NCBI RefSeq assembly: GCF_000237805.1
Contig: NZ_CM001376.1
Location: 1-64,000 of the forward strand
Length of the DNA: 64,000 nucleotides
Reading direction: 5' to 3'
Source: Jonquetella anthropi DSM 22815
Lineage (GTDB): Bacteria; Synergistota; Synergistia; Synergistales; Dethiosulfovibrionaceae
This document shows, one piece after another, positions 8,989 to 16,249 of this stretch. The first letter of the stretch is position 1. Every line of letters begins with the position of its first letter. A program made the translations under genes and the position numbers. The notes under the pieces are model-generated. The model saw only the letters and a program-made list of their open reading frames with translations. It did not search any database and was not told the DNA's origin.

Positions 8989-9735
8989 GTGGTGGACGAC
9001 AAGGTATTCCGCGTTTCGGCATCTGTCCGAGGGGCGTGGGTTTCTCCGGCCCTGACCATCAAGCCGCCGTGCCTGCTGGACGTGCTCCAAATGGCAGCCG
9101 ATCGGGTGGTAGAAGATTTGCATCTGACGATGACCGACATGCTCAAACTTGGCGTGTCGTGGATGGTGCACCGGTACGACGTGGAGCTGGCCCGACCCTT
9201 GATGGACAAGGCCCCGATCACCGTGGAGACGTGGCACAAGGCGGTCGATGACCTTTTTACGGTGCGGGAGTTCTGCCTGCTGGACGGGGAGGGAAAGACC
9301 GTCGGCACGGCCGTCAGCTCGTGGATTCTGGTGGACGTTGCCCGACGGCGGCCGGTTCGGCTGAGCCGTCACGTGCCGGAACAGTTTATAACCTACTCGA
9401 GCCGGCCGGCTCGGCTCATTCGCGGGCACCTGCCGCCGCTTTCCCGAATTGACAGCGAAGAGCCAGTTCACGTTCGGCTGTGCGACTTGGACATGAACGG
9501 ACACGTGAACAACACGAGCTATGCCGCATGGATGACCGAAGGCGTGCCGGACGACGTTTTCGCCTCCTGCGGCCTCGTGGGAATGACGATCGAGTTCCTT
9601 CACGAGGTCACCCGGCAGAGCCGGCTGGTCTGTCGGAGCGGGCGGGACGGCCTCGAGTTCTGCCACGAGCTGACGGACGAGTCGGGGCGGGTTTTCTGCC
9701 GCGGCCGGACCAAGTGGCAGAAGCTTTTGTGCTGA
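8989..9735 (+). CDS. Acyl-ACP thioesterase family protein
   Basis: The protein resembles FatA-type acyl-ACP thioesterases, made of two hotdog domains that release fatty acids from acyl carrier protein. The second domain has the hallmark DLDMNGHVNNTSYAAW, which contains the catalytic Asn/His pair, and a downstream IEFLHEV where the Glu is expected. The first domain (about 1-130) has the WHKAVDDLFTVREF pattern. I place the start at GTG 8989, after GGGAG; the frame is open from an earlier GTG at 8977. The next gene begins 2 bases after its stop. Confidence 0.87.
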   Translation: MVDDKVFRVSASVRGAWVSPALTIKPPCLLDVLQMAADRVVEDLHLTMTDMLKLGVSWMVHRYDVELARPLMDKAPITVETWHKAVDDLFTVREFCLLDGEGKTVGTAVSSWILVDVARRRPVRLSRHVPEQFITYSSRPARLIRGHLPPLSRIDSEEPVHVRLCDLDMNGHVNNTSYAAWMTEGVPDDVFASCGLVGMTIEFLHEVTRQSRLVCRSGRDGLEFCHELTDESGRVFCRGRTKWQKLLC

Positions 9736-9737
9736 AA

Positions 9738-10400
9738 ATGATCCCGGTTCACGTTGACGGCCTGACGGCTTACGCCCTCGGGAGAGAGGGGCTTCAGACC
9801 TTTCCGGCAGGTCAGGTTTCTCTGCGGGGCCCTGTTTGTTGGCTGACCGCTGAGGGGCGGGTCCCTGAGCTTGTGGGGGCCCAAGATCAGGTTCGCCCAG
9901 TCGGTCTCATCGGCGCGGCCGGTCTAACTCGCCTGGGGGCGTTCATCTTCTTGGGCGAAGAGGTAGACGGCGCCGTCAGCCCCGGCCTTTCGGGTGGTCA
10001 ACCTGTGAGGCTGGCTCACCTGACCGTGCCGGCCGACTGTTCGTGTCCCTGCGGCGGCCGGCGGCATTTAGCCGGGCTGTGGGCGCTGAGTTCCCTCAAA
10101 CGGCGGTTTGGAAGCGAGGAGAGTTTGGCGAGCCTGTGGGAAAACCGGGAGGAGTCCGGGTTGGCTCCGATTTGGGGCGAGGCCATGACGGGACTTGCCT
10201 GCGCGATCGCGTCGCTGGCGTCGCTCTTCGGCGTCCAGTCGGTCGTCCTCGGTGGGCCCGTCGGCGAACTGCCGGACTTTTGTCTTGAAGTCGGCGACTG
10301 GGTCTACCCGCTGCTTGGCAGGCCCCAGCGTCCCGGCCCGGCGATTGAGCCGTGGGGCGGAGAAGAGGAGTTCTTGATGAACGCGCGGAGGGCAGTATGA
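9738..10400 (+). CDS. ROK-like protein lacking the N-terminal ATP-binding motif
   Basis: The C-terminal two thirds looks like the ROK family of sugar kinases and repressors. There is a Cys cluster CSCPCGG (about residues 101-107) like the ROK zinc motif CxCGxxGC, and the later MTGLACAIASLASLFGVQSVVLGGPVG stretch matches the ROK GIANLxNxxNPExIVxGG pattern. At 220 aa it is shorter than usual (about 290-320), and no N-terminal DxGGT loop is visible. It may be a degenerate ROK or a specialised binding protein. An in-frame GTG at 9729 is an alternative start. It overlaps the next gene by ATGA. Confidence 0.55.
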   Translation: MIPVHVDGLTAYALGREGLQTFPAGQVSLRGPVCWLTAEGRVPELVGAQDQVRPVGLIGAAGLTRLGAFIFLGEEVDGAVSPGLSGGQPVRLAHLTVPADCSCPCGGRRHLAGLWALSSLKRRFGSEESLASLWENREESGLAPIWGEAMTGLACAIASLASLFGVQSVVLGGPVGELPDFCLEVGDWVYPLLGRPQRPGPAIEPWGGEEEFLMNARRAV

Positions 10401-11302
10401 GTACGACGGAAAACGAAACAGCGCTGTTAGCCCGGGTTAAGCCGTATCTCCCAATGACGCTGGCCTCAGTCATCTGGGGCGTCATGGTGATGCCCTCCAG
10501 TTGGGCGCTGGAGGAGCTGGACCCGGTGGTCCTTTTGATCGCCCGCACGGCATTGGGCGGGCTGATCGCGGCTTGCTATTCCTTGTGGCGGCATCGGACG
10601 CTGCGCCCGGCGCCGGGCGAGTGGTTCTGGCTGATCTTCATGGGGCTGGCCGGCGTGACAGGGAACAACCTCTGCTACTTCTGGGCGCTGAACCTGACCA
10701 GCAAGACGAACGTGGTGGTCATTTACGCCGTGTCGCCGGTGGTTACTATTCTCTTGGCCCACCTGTTCTTGGGTGAGAGGCTGAGCCTGCGGCGGATCGT
10801 CGGCGTCCTGCTGGCCGTCGGCGGCGTCATGACCCTGTTGACCGGCGGACAGCTGGGGCGGGTGATGGACATATCCTTCAACGCCGGCGACCTGTGGGAG
10901 CTGACCGGCGTGTTTCTCGCCGCCCTGATGGCCGTGGCGGCGGTGAAGGTTCGTCAGACTCCTGCCGGCATCGCGTTGACCCACACGATGCTTTCCGGGT
11001 TAACCGGCGCGGTCTTGATCGGCTCGGTTCTGGGGTTTCACCTGCCGGCTCACCTGAGCCTTCGGGGCGTCCTTTCGGTGGCGTATTTAGGCGTTTTCAG
11101 CAGCTGTCTGGCCTATGGCTGTCAGCAGATTTCCGCCGTGACCATCGGGGCGTCGGCCACGATGGCGTTCGCCAGCTGCGTGCCGGTGATCGGCATGCTG
11201 ACCGCTTGGCTGGTCGCCGGAGAGACAGTGACGCTCCTTCAGATCGGATGTACGGTTCTTATTCTGCTGGGCCTGTGGCTTAACGCCGGCGAGAAAAGCT
11301 GA
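10397..11302 (+). CDS. DMT-superfamily (EamA) transporter
   Basis: The product has ten hydrophobic segments arranged as two EamA repeats (about residues 20-150 and 165-300). Family features include MTLASVIWGVMVMPS near the N-terminus and GERLSLRRIVGVLLAVGGV at the end of the first repeat, mirrored by GETVTLLQIGCTVLILLG at the end of the second. Such proteins export or import amino acids and metabolites; the substrate is unknown. The ATG overlaps the preceding stop (ATGA), and GGAGGGCAG is a good ribosome site, so translation is probably coupled to the ROK-like gene. Confidence 0.9.
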   Translation: MSTTENETALLARVKPYLPMTLASVIWGVMVMPSSWALEELDPVVLLIARTALGGLIAACYSLWRHRTLRPAPGEWFWLIFMGLAGVTGNNLCYFWALNLTSKTNVVVIYAVSPVVTILLAHLFLGERLSLRRIVGVLLAVGGVMTLLTGGQLGRVMDISFNAGDLWELTGVFLAALMAVAAVKVRQTPAGIALTHTMLSGLTGAVLIGSVLGFHLPAHLSLRGVLSVAYLGVFSSCLAYGCQQISAVTIGASATMAFASCVPVIGMLTAWLVAGETVTLLQIGCTVLILLGLWLNAGEKS

Positions 11303-11321
11303 AAAAAAACGAGCCCGCCCT

Positions 11322-11348
11322 CGGCGATTGCCGAAGGCTGGCTTTTTG
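11322..11348 (+). terminator. Intrinsic terminator after the DMT gene
   Basis: AGCC and a GC-rich inner stem (CGGC/GCCG) pair around GATT, followed by TTTTT. It is placed between convergent genes. Confidence 0.7.
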
Positions 11349-11352
11349 ACGT

Positions 11353-12384
11353 TTAGCAGGGAGCGAGGAACCGGCCGAGCACCGGCCCAGGCGGAAGGCC
11401 GGTGGCGAGGGCATAGCAGCAGAGCGCGTGGACAAATTCGAGCGAGTAGGACTGCTGTCCCCACACGGTGAACCCTTCGGATTTCAGCCCGGCCAAGCCC
11501 ACGTCGGCGTACCCGTCGGGCTCCTTGCGCCCCTCTTCGGCTTGGCTGCAGGCGATGATCTGAGGTTTGACCTGGCAGTCCCGGTACGTTTCGGCCACTT
11601 GGCGCAGCACCGCCGGGTCGGCGTTCCCCGCGCCGTACCCGACCAGAATCAAAAACTCTTCCGTCCCGAGAAATGCCGGCTGACAGCCCGGCAGGCAGAG
11701 CACCGGCCGGATCCGTTCGCCCACCAAGTTCAGCCGCTGGGGGTTGTTGAACAGCCGGTCCAGCTCGCGGGGGTAGCCGACGGCCAGGGTGCGCTTCCCG
11801 GCGCTTGCTTGGCCCGACAGGCCCCATGCCGGTTCAAAGTGGAGCGGTGGCTCGCCCAAAGAGACGAACGCGTCAGGGTTCATGCTGTTTCTCTTGTGGG
11901 CCGACCGGCCGGGGAAGAGTTTCCAGTTGAAATAGACCCACACGCCTCCCGGGGCAAAGCAGCAGGCTCGGGCGGCGCCTCTCAGGTTGACCAGCGCGTC
12001 TTCCGGCACGTAGTCCAGCGTCAGCTGGCTGCCGGTCAGGATCATTGGGATCGGCAGGGAGCCGAAGCACAGGTCCATCCAGCTGGCCGTGTTGGCCATC
12101 GTGTCGGTGCCGTGCAGGACCAAGACGCCCGACAGGCCGGTTTCCAGCTCGGCGGCGATCAGGCGGGTCATCTCCATCCAATGGCTGGGCCGAAGCGACG
12201 AGCTGTCGAGGCCGGGGATTCCCCACGGGGCGGCCGTGACGAGCTCCACGTCCGGCAGGCCGGCCAGAGCCTCGTGCAGTCGAACGCTTAATTCGTCAAC
12301 GCGTTTTTTAGACGGCGCCTTGCCGCCGTCTCCTTGGCCGCTGGCAATGGTCCCGCCGGTGAACAGAACGAGCAGTCGTTTCAT
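11353..12384 (-). CDS. L-asparaginase
   Basis: The enzyme hydrolyses asparagine to aspartate and ammonia. The two threonine motifs are present: TGGTIAS near the N-terminus, and LHGTDTMANTASW around residue 87. A second-motif Lys is less clear. Length (343 aa) fits the family, and no signal peptide is visible, so it is likely cytoplasmic (type I-like). In this gene set it would feed aspartate and ammonia into amino acid fermentation. It stands alone on the minus strand between a terminator and a divergent membrane protein gene. Confidence 0.9.
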   Translation of the reverse strand: MKRLLVLFTGGTIASGQGDGGKAPSKKRVDELSVRLHEALAGLPDVELVTAAPWGIPGLDSSSLRPSHWMEMTRLIAAELETGLSGVLVLHGTDTMANTASWMDLCFGSLPIPMILTGSQLTLDYVPEDALVNLRGAARACCFAPGGVWVYFNWKLFPGRSAHKRNSMNPDAFVSLGEPPLHFEPAWGLSGQASAGKRTLAVGYPRELDRLFNNPQRLNLVGERIRPVLCLPGCQPAFLGTEEFLILVGYGAGNADPAVLRQVAETYRDCQVKPQIIACSQAEEGRKEPDGYADVGLAGLKSEGFTVWGQQSYSLEFVHALCCYALATGLPPGPVLGRFLAPC

Positions 12385-12587
12385 GAGAGTTCCTCCGCAG
12401 TGCGCTGGTATGATAAACAGCTTTATTATAACAACGGGACGGTCCGTCGGGGCTTTGCCGAAAAAGATTTGGGCGCGGCGATGAAAGCCTTTCCGGCTCT
12501 CGTCCGGCCGTGATAAGATATAAACTGAAACGCGGGAGAAGTTTATTTTCGCGCTCGGAGGACTGCCGGGCGAAGGAGACGTTGGCT

Positions 12588-13736
12588 ATGGAGAAGAAAC
12601 CCCGGCTGAAGCCGGATTTCGGCATCGAGACGTTCGTGTTTATGGCGTTTTTCGCCCTGTGCTTCGGCGTCATCGGCAGCAGGATGGGCGGCACCCGGAT
12701 GGTCCAGACCCTGATGAACTCAAGCCATCGGCTGCTGATCGACGTGTGTTTCTACATCATGGCGATCGCCGTTTTAGCTGGCGCGATGGCCGGCGTCTTC
12801 TCCGAGTTCGGAGTCATCGCGTTGATTAACCGGCTTCTCTCCCGGATCATGATGCCGATTTACGGCCTGCCGGGCGCGACGTCCCTCGGCATTTTGAACT
12901 GTTATCTGTCGGACAACCCGTCGATCCTGCCTCTGGCCTACGAGGACAACTTCCGTCAGTACTTCAAAACCTATCAGCTCCCGGCTCTGACGAACCTCGG
13001 CACGTCGTTCGGCATGGGGCTCATCGTCACGACGGCCATGATGGGTCTGCCTGTGGCCGGAGCCGTGAAGGGTGCTTTGTTGGGCAACTTGGGAGCGGTG
13101 GTGGGCAGCGTCGTGTCGGTGCGGCTGATGCTTCACTTCACCAAGGCCGTTTACGGGACGGACGAGACGGTGCGGACCAAGTACACCGACTCGGTGCCGA
13201 AAAACATGCGCACGATTCGGGACGGGACGCCTGGCGGTCGGCTGATTCAGTCGCTGCTCGACGGCGGACGGCTGGGAATTGACGTGGGCATGGCCATCAT
13301 ACCCGGCGTGCTGGTTATCTGCAGCTTGGTGCTGTTGTTAACCAACGGCCCCGGGCCTGACGGCGTCTACACCGGCGCGGCCAACGAGGGCGTGCGGTTC
13401 CTGCCCTGGCTGGGGGACAAGCTGTCGTTCGTCCTGCGGCCTCTGTTTGGCTTCTCGTCCGCCAAGGCGATCGCCGTGCCGATCACGGCTTTAGGCTCGG
13501 CCGGCGCCGCGCTTGGCGTGGTGTCCACCATGGCAGTCGAGGGGCTTGTGACCGGCAACGACGTGGCGGTTTTCACCGCGATCTGCATGTGCTGGAGCGG
13601 GTACTTGTCGACTCATATCGCCATGATGAGCGCGTTGGGCGTGCCGAACTTGACCGGCAAGGCGATTTTCAGCCACACGGTTGGCGGGCTCTGCGCCGGC
13701 GTGGCAGCCCATTTTTTCTACATGATTTTGTGTTAG
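12588..13736 (+). CDS. Nucleoside-recognition/gate-domain membrane protein (CD0519/CD1768-like)
   Basis: This polytopic membrane protein of about 382 residues has paired gate-type segments (GATSLGILNCYLSDNPSILPLAYEDN, here split by a polar loop, and a later GSAGAALGVVSTMAVEGLVTGNDVAVF) that resemble the family labelled CD0519/CD1768 in clostridia. The transported molecule is unknown. GAAGGAG precedes the ATG at 12588; upstream in-frame codons are not preferred. It is divergent from the asparaginase gene. The function call is a family-level guess. Confidence 0.65.
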   Translation: MEKKPRLKPDFGIETFVFMAFFALCFGVIGSRMGGTRMVQTLMNSSHRLLIDVCFYIMAIAVLAGAMAGVFSEFGVIALINRLLSRIMMPIYGLPGATSLGILNCYLSDNPSILPLAYEDNFRQYFKTYQLPALTNLGTSFGMGLIVTTAMMGLPVAGAVKGALLGNLGAVVGSVVSVRLMLHFTKAVYGTDETVRTKYTDSVPKNMRTIRDGTPGGRLIQSLLDGGRLGIDVGMAIIPGVLVICSLVLLLTNGPGPDGVYTGAANEGVRFLPWLGDKLSFVLRPLFGFSSAKAIAVPITALGSAGAALGVVSTMAVEGLVTGNDVAVFTAICMCWSGYLSTHIAMMSALGVPNLTGKAIFSHTVGGLCAGVAAHFFYMILC

Positions 13737-13783
13737 CGGCGGGACAGTTACAAAAAGGTTACAGACCAGTTCGAGAATAAAAC

Positions 13784-13956
13784 TTATCCACAGGACGAAA
13801 AGGGTTTCAGGCCGTATTGAGGCGATCTTGCCCGGAAAAAGTCAAATTCTTTCATGTTATACACGAAGTTGTTGTGGATAATGTGAATAAATCAACCCCT
13901 GCTGTGACCGCTTTGGCGCGTCTCTAGGGGACGCGGCGGAAAGTTCGTGTGGATAA
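13784..13956. promoter_or_regulatory. Cluster of four DnaA boxes in an intergenic region
   Basis: Three perfect DnaA boxes are present: TTATCCACA at 13784-13792 (+), and TGTGGATAA at 13873-13881 and 13948-13956 (both minus orientation). A fourth, TGTGAATAA at 13882-13890, matches the relaxed consensus TTATNCACA on the minus strand and abuts the second. A weaker TTATACACG begins at 13857. The sequence between is locally AT-rich. It may be an origin, a DnaA titration site or a DnaA-controlled promoter for the genes that follow. Confidence 0.65.
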
Positions 13957-14006
13957 ACATACGGTCTGTTCACCAAGACGGCAAGGAGCGCGAGAGGAGC
14001 ATGAAC

Positions 14007-15107
14007 ATGAACATGGAGTTTCGATATCCTGAATACCGTCTGCCGGACTTCGGGGCTCTGGCCGGCGCGCCGGAGGCCGCAACGTCTCCGGCCCCTCGGG
14101 ACGGCGTGGCGCCGCGGGGATTTTTCCTCACCAGTCACCTGCCGACCTATTATCTGGTCGAAGGGCGCTGGGTCATGCCGGACAGGAGCTTTCAGGACGC
14201 CGCGGCGGTAGTTGACCGGGGCGGCGTAGTCGTCAAGGAAGTCTGCGACCTCAAAGCCGGAGATCGGGTCGTGACCGGCGACAGCGTCCGGGGCGAAGAG
14301 GGCATTCTCATCTGGAAAGAGGGATTTGGGCCGGAAGCGTGGCGGACGCCCGGGCTGTCAGTCGAGTCGGCGCTCAGCGGCGACTACGCGTTTCTTGCCG
14401 CGCTGATGAACCAAATCAAGTCCGAGGGCGTACCGATCGTCTGGGTCCTCGGGCCGTCGGTCGTGTTCGACTCGGACACCCGGGAGGCCCTGTCGGCTCT
14501 GGCGAAGGCCGGGTACATCAACGGCCTGCTGGCGGGCAACGCGCTGGCCACTCACGACTTGGAGGGCGGCTATCTGGGCACGGCTCTGGGACAGGACATC
14601 TACACCCAGAAGTCGGCGCCGATGGGGCACTACAACCACCTGGATCTGCTGAACGACGTCCGCTCGGCCGGCTCGATCAGCCGGTTCATCGCTCAGGGAA
14701 ACGTGAAAAACGGCCTGATACGGACGCTGGTGGAGCTGAACGTGCCGTTCGTGCTGGCCGGCTCGGTCAGGGACGACGGGCCGCTCCCTGAGGTTCACGC
14801 CCGGGTCACCGAGAGCCTGCGCGCCATGAAAGGCCTGACCGACCGCGCCGGGCTGATCATCGGCTTGGCGACCATGCTCCACTCGGTGGCTGCCGCCGAC
14901 TTGGCGTCGGGGTACCGAAAGGACGCGGACGGCAGGGTCCGGCCGGTTTATTTTGCTGCCGTAGATGTGACTGAAAACGTGGACGGCAAGGTGGCCTCGG
15001 CCCGAGAGGGACTCGCCGTGGAGACGTTTGTGACCAACGTTCAGGACTTCGTGGTGAACCTCCGGCGGGCCCTGACTCCGACGAACGGGGAGGCGGCATC
15101 ATGCTGA
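14007..15107 (+). CDS. LOR/SDH-domain protein, ornithine cyclodeaminase-like (paralogue 1)
   Basis: The sequence matches the archaeal-type ornithine cyclodeaminase / LOR-SDH conserved region family (TIGR00300-like), which has an N-terminal domain and an NAD-binding C-terminal domain. Shared motifs seen are RDGVAPRGFFLTSHLPTYYL, VDGRWV-like EGRWVMP, AGNALATHDLEGGYLG, NDVRSAGSI, FVLAGSVRDDGPLP and IGLATMLHSVA. If correct it converts ornithine to proline and ammonia. The ATG at 14007 has AGAGGAG at the best spacing, against 14001. The next gene overlaps its stop and encodes a diverged copy. Confidence 0.75.
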   Translation: MNMEFRYPEYRLPDFGALAGAPEAATSPAPRDGVAPRGFFLTSHLPTYYLVEGRWVMPDRSFQDAAAVVDRGGVVVKEVCDLKAGDRVVTGDSVRGEEGILIWKEGFGPEAWRTPGLSVESALSGDYAFLAALMNQIKSEGVPIVWVLGPSVVFDSDTREALSALAKAGYINGLLAGNALATHDLEGGYLGTALGQDIYTQKSAPMGHYNHLDLLNDVRSAGSISRFIAQGNVKNGLIRTLVELNVPFVLAGSVRDDGPLPEVHARVTESLRAMKGLTDRAGLIIGLATMLHSVAAADLASGYRKDADGRVRPVYFAAVDVTENVDGKVASAREGLAVETFVTNVQDFVVNLRRALTPTNGEAASC

Positions 15108-16195
15108 AGCTACCCATATACATGCCGCCTGACTTTTCGGAAGCTCGATTTGTCGAAGCTCCCAACGCGTCGCTCGGCGTCGTCGAGCGGGACGGCATAT
15201 CGCCGCGGGGATATCACGCCATGTCGATTTTCCCCGAGTATTTCAAGGTCAACGGCTCGTGGTTCTTGGCGGAGGAGAGCCGCATGGACACGGTGGCCGT
15301 CGTTCGGGACGAGCCGGGGCATGAGAAAGTTGACGTGGTAGAGTTCCGCAACTTAAAGGCCGGCGACAAGGTCGTCCTCGGCCGGACCGAGGACGGCAGC
15401 GAGGGCATATTCCTTTACACCGACGGTTTTAGGGAGCCGGAGGGCCGGGAGGCGGACCGGTTCGCGTTCCGCTCCGGCCGGTCGCGGGAGACGGCGTTCT
15501 CCATCGACTACGACAGGCTGTACGACGTGCTGCGCCATGAGAAGGCGAACGGCGGCTTCATCACGTGGGTGCTCGGCACGTCGCTGGCCCTTGACAGGGA
15601 GGCTCGACAGGCCTTGGAGCGTCTGATTCGGGCCGGCTTCGTGAACGGGCTCATCTCCGGGCAGGGGCTAGTGGCCTTCGACTTGGAGCGGGAACGGTGC
15701 GGCACGACCTGGGGACAAAAGGTCTTCCGCCGGGAGCAGAACACCCGGGACAACATGTTCCGGGTCGTCAACGACGTGCGGGCTGCCGGCTCGATCGAGG
15801 CGTTTCTCGCCTCATCGGGCATCACCGGCGGCATCACTAAGGCGCTGGTGGACTGCCATGTTCCCTACGTCTTGGCCGGGACGATTCGGGACAAGCTGCT
15901 CCTGCCCGGCACGTACGATAACGTTTATAGGGCTCAGGACGCCATGCGGGCTTTGAGCCGAAAGAGCTCAACAGTCGTGATGGCCTCGACGATCCTCTTC
16001 ACGGTAGCGACTGGCAACATGACGCCGTCGTACAACCGGTTCGGCGGCAAGATCCGGCCGGTGTACATCTACACGGTGGATATTCAGGAGTTCGCGGTCA
16101 ACAAGCTGTCCGACCGGGGCACTCTGACCGCCACGTCGCTGGTGACCAACAGCCAGGACTTCGTCCGCCACGTGGCCCGGGCATTAACGCGTTAA
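15101..16195 (+). CDS. LOR/SDH-domain protein, diverged paralogue 2
   Basis: This 364-residue protein is clearly related to the previous gene and aligns along its whole length. Key motifs have changed: GNALATHDLE has become GQGLVAFDLE, and RDDGPLP has become RDKLLLPG, while NDVRAAGSIEAFL and the C-terminal SLVTNSQDF remain. It may be a non-catalytic partner or act on another substrate. The ATG overlaps the stop of paralogue 1, with GGGGAGG upstream, so the two are translationally coupled. A strong terminator follows. Confidence 0.7.
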   Translation: MLKLPIYMPPDFSEARFVEAPNASLGVVERDGISPRGYHAMSIFPEYFKVNGSWFLAEESRMDTVAVVRDEPGHEKVDVVEFRNLKAGDKVVLGRTEDGSEGIFLYTDGFREPEGREADRFAFRSGRSRETAFSIDYDRLYDVLRHEKANGGFITWVLGTSLALDREARQALERLIRAGFVNGLISGQGLVAFDLERERCGTTWGQKVFRREQNTRDNMFRVVNDVRAAGSIEAFLASSGITGGITKALVDCHVPYVLAGTIRDKLLLPGTYDNVYRAQDAMRALSRKSSTVVMASTILFTVATGNMTPSYNRFGGKIRPVYIYTVDIQEFAVNKLSDRGTLTATSLVTNSQDFVRHVARALTR

Positions 16196-16201
16196 AAGCG
16201 A

Positions 16202-16239
16202 AAAAAGAGCCGGCGCGCAAAAGCGCGCCGGCTCTTTTT
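16202..16239. terminator. Strong bidirectional terminator
   Basis: A perfect stem AAAAAGAGCCGGCGCGC/GCGCGCCGGCTCTTTTT with an AAAA loop separates the LOR/SDH pair from the convergent acyl-CoA synthetase gene. Confidence 0.92.
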
Positions 16240-16249
16240 GTGACGAAAA

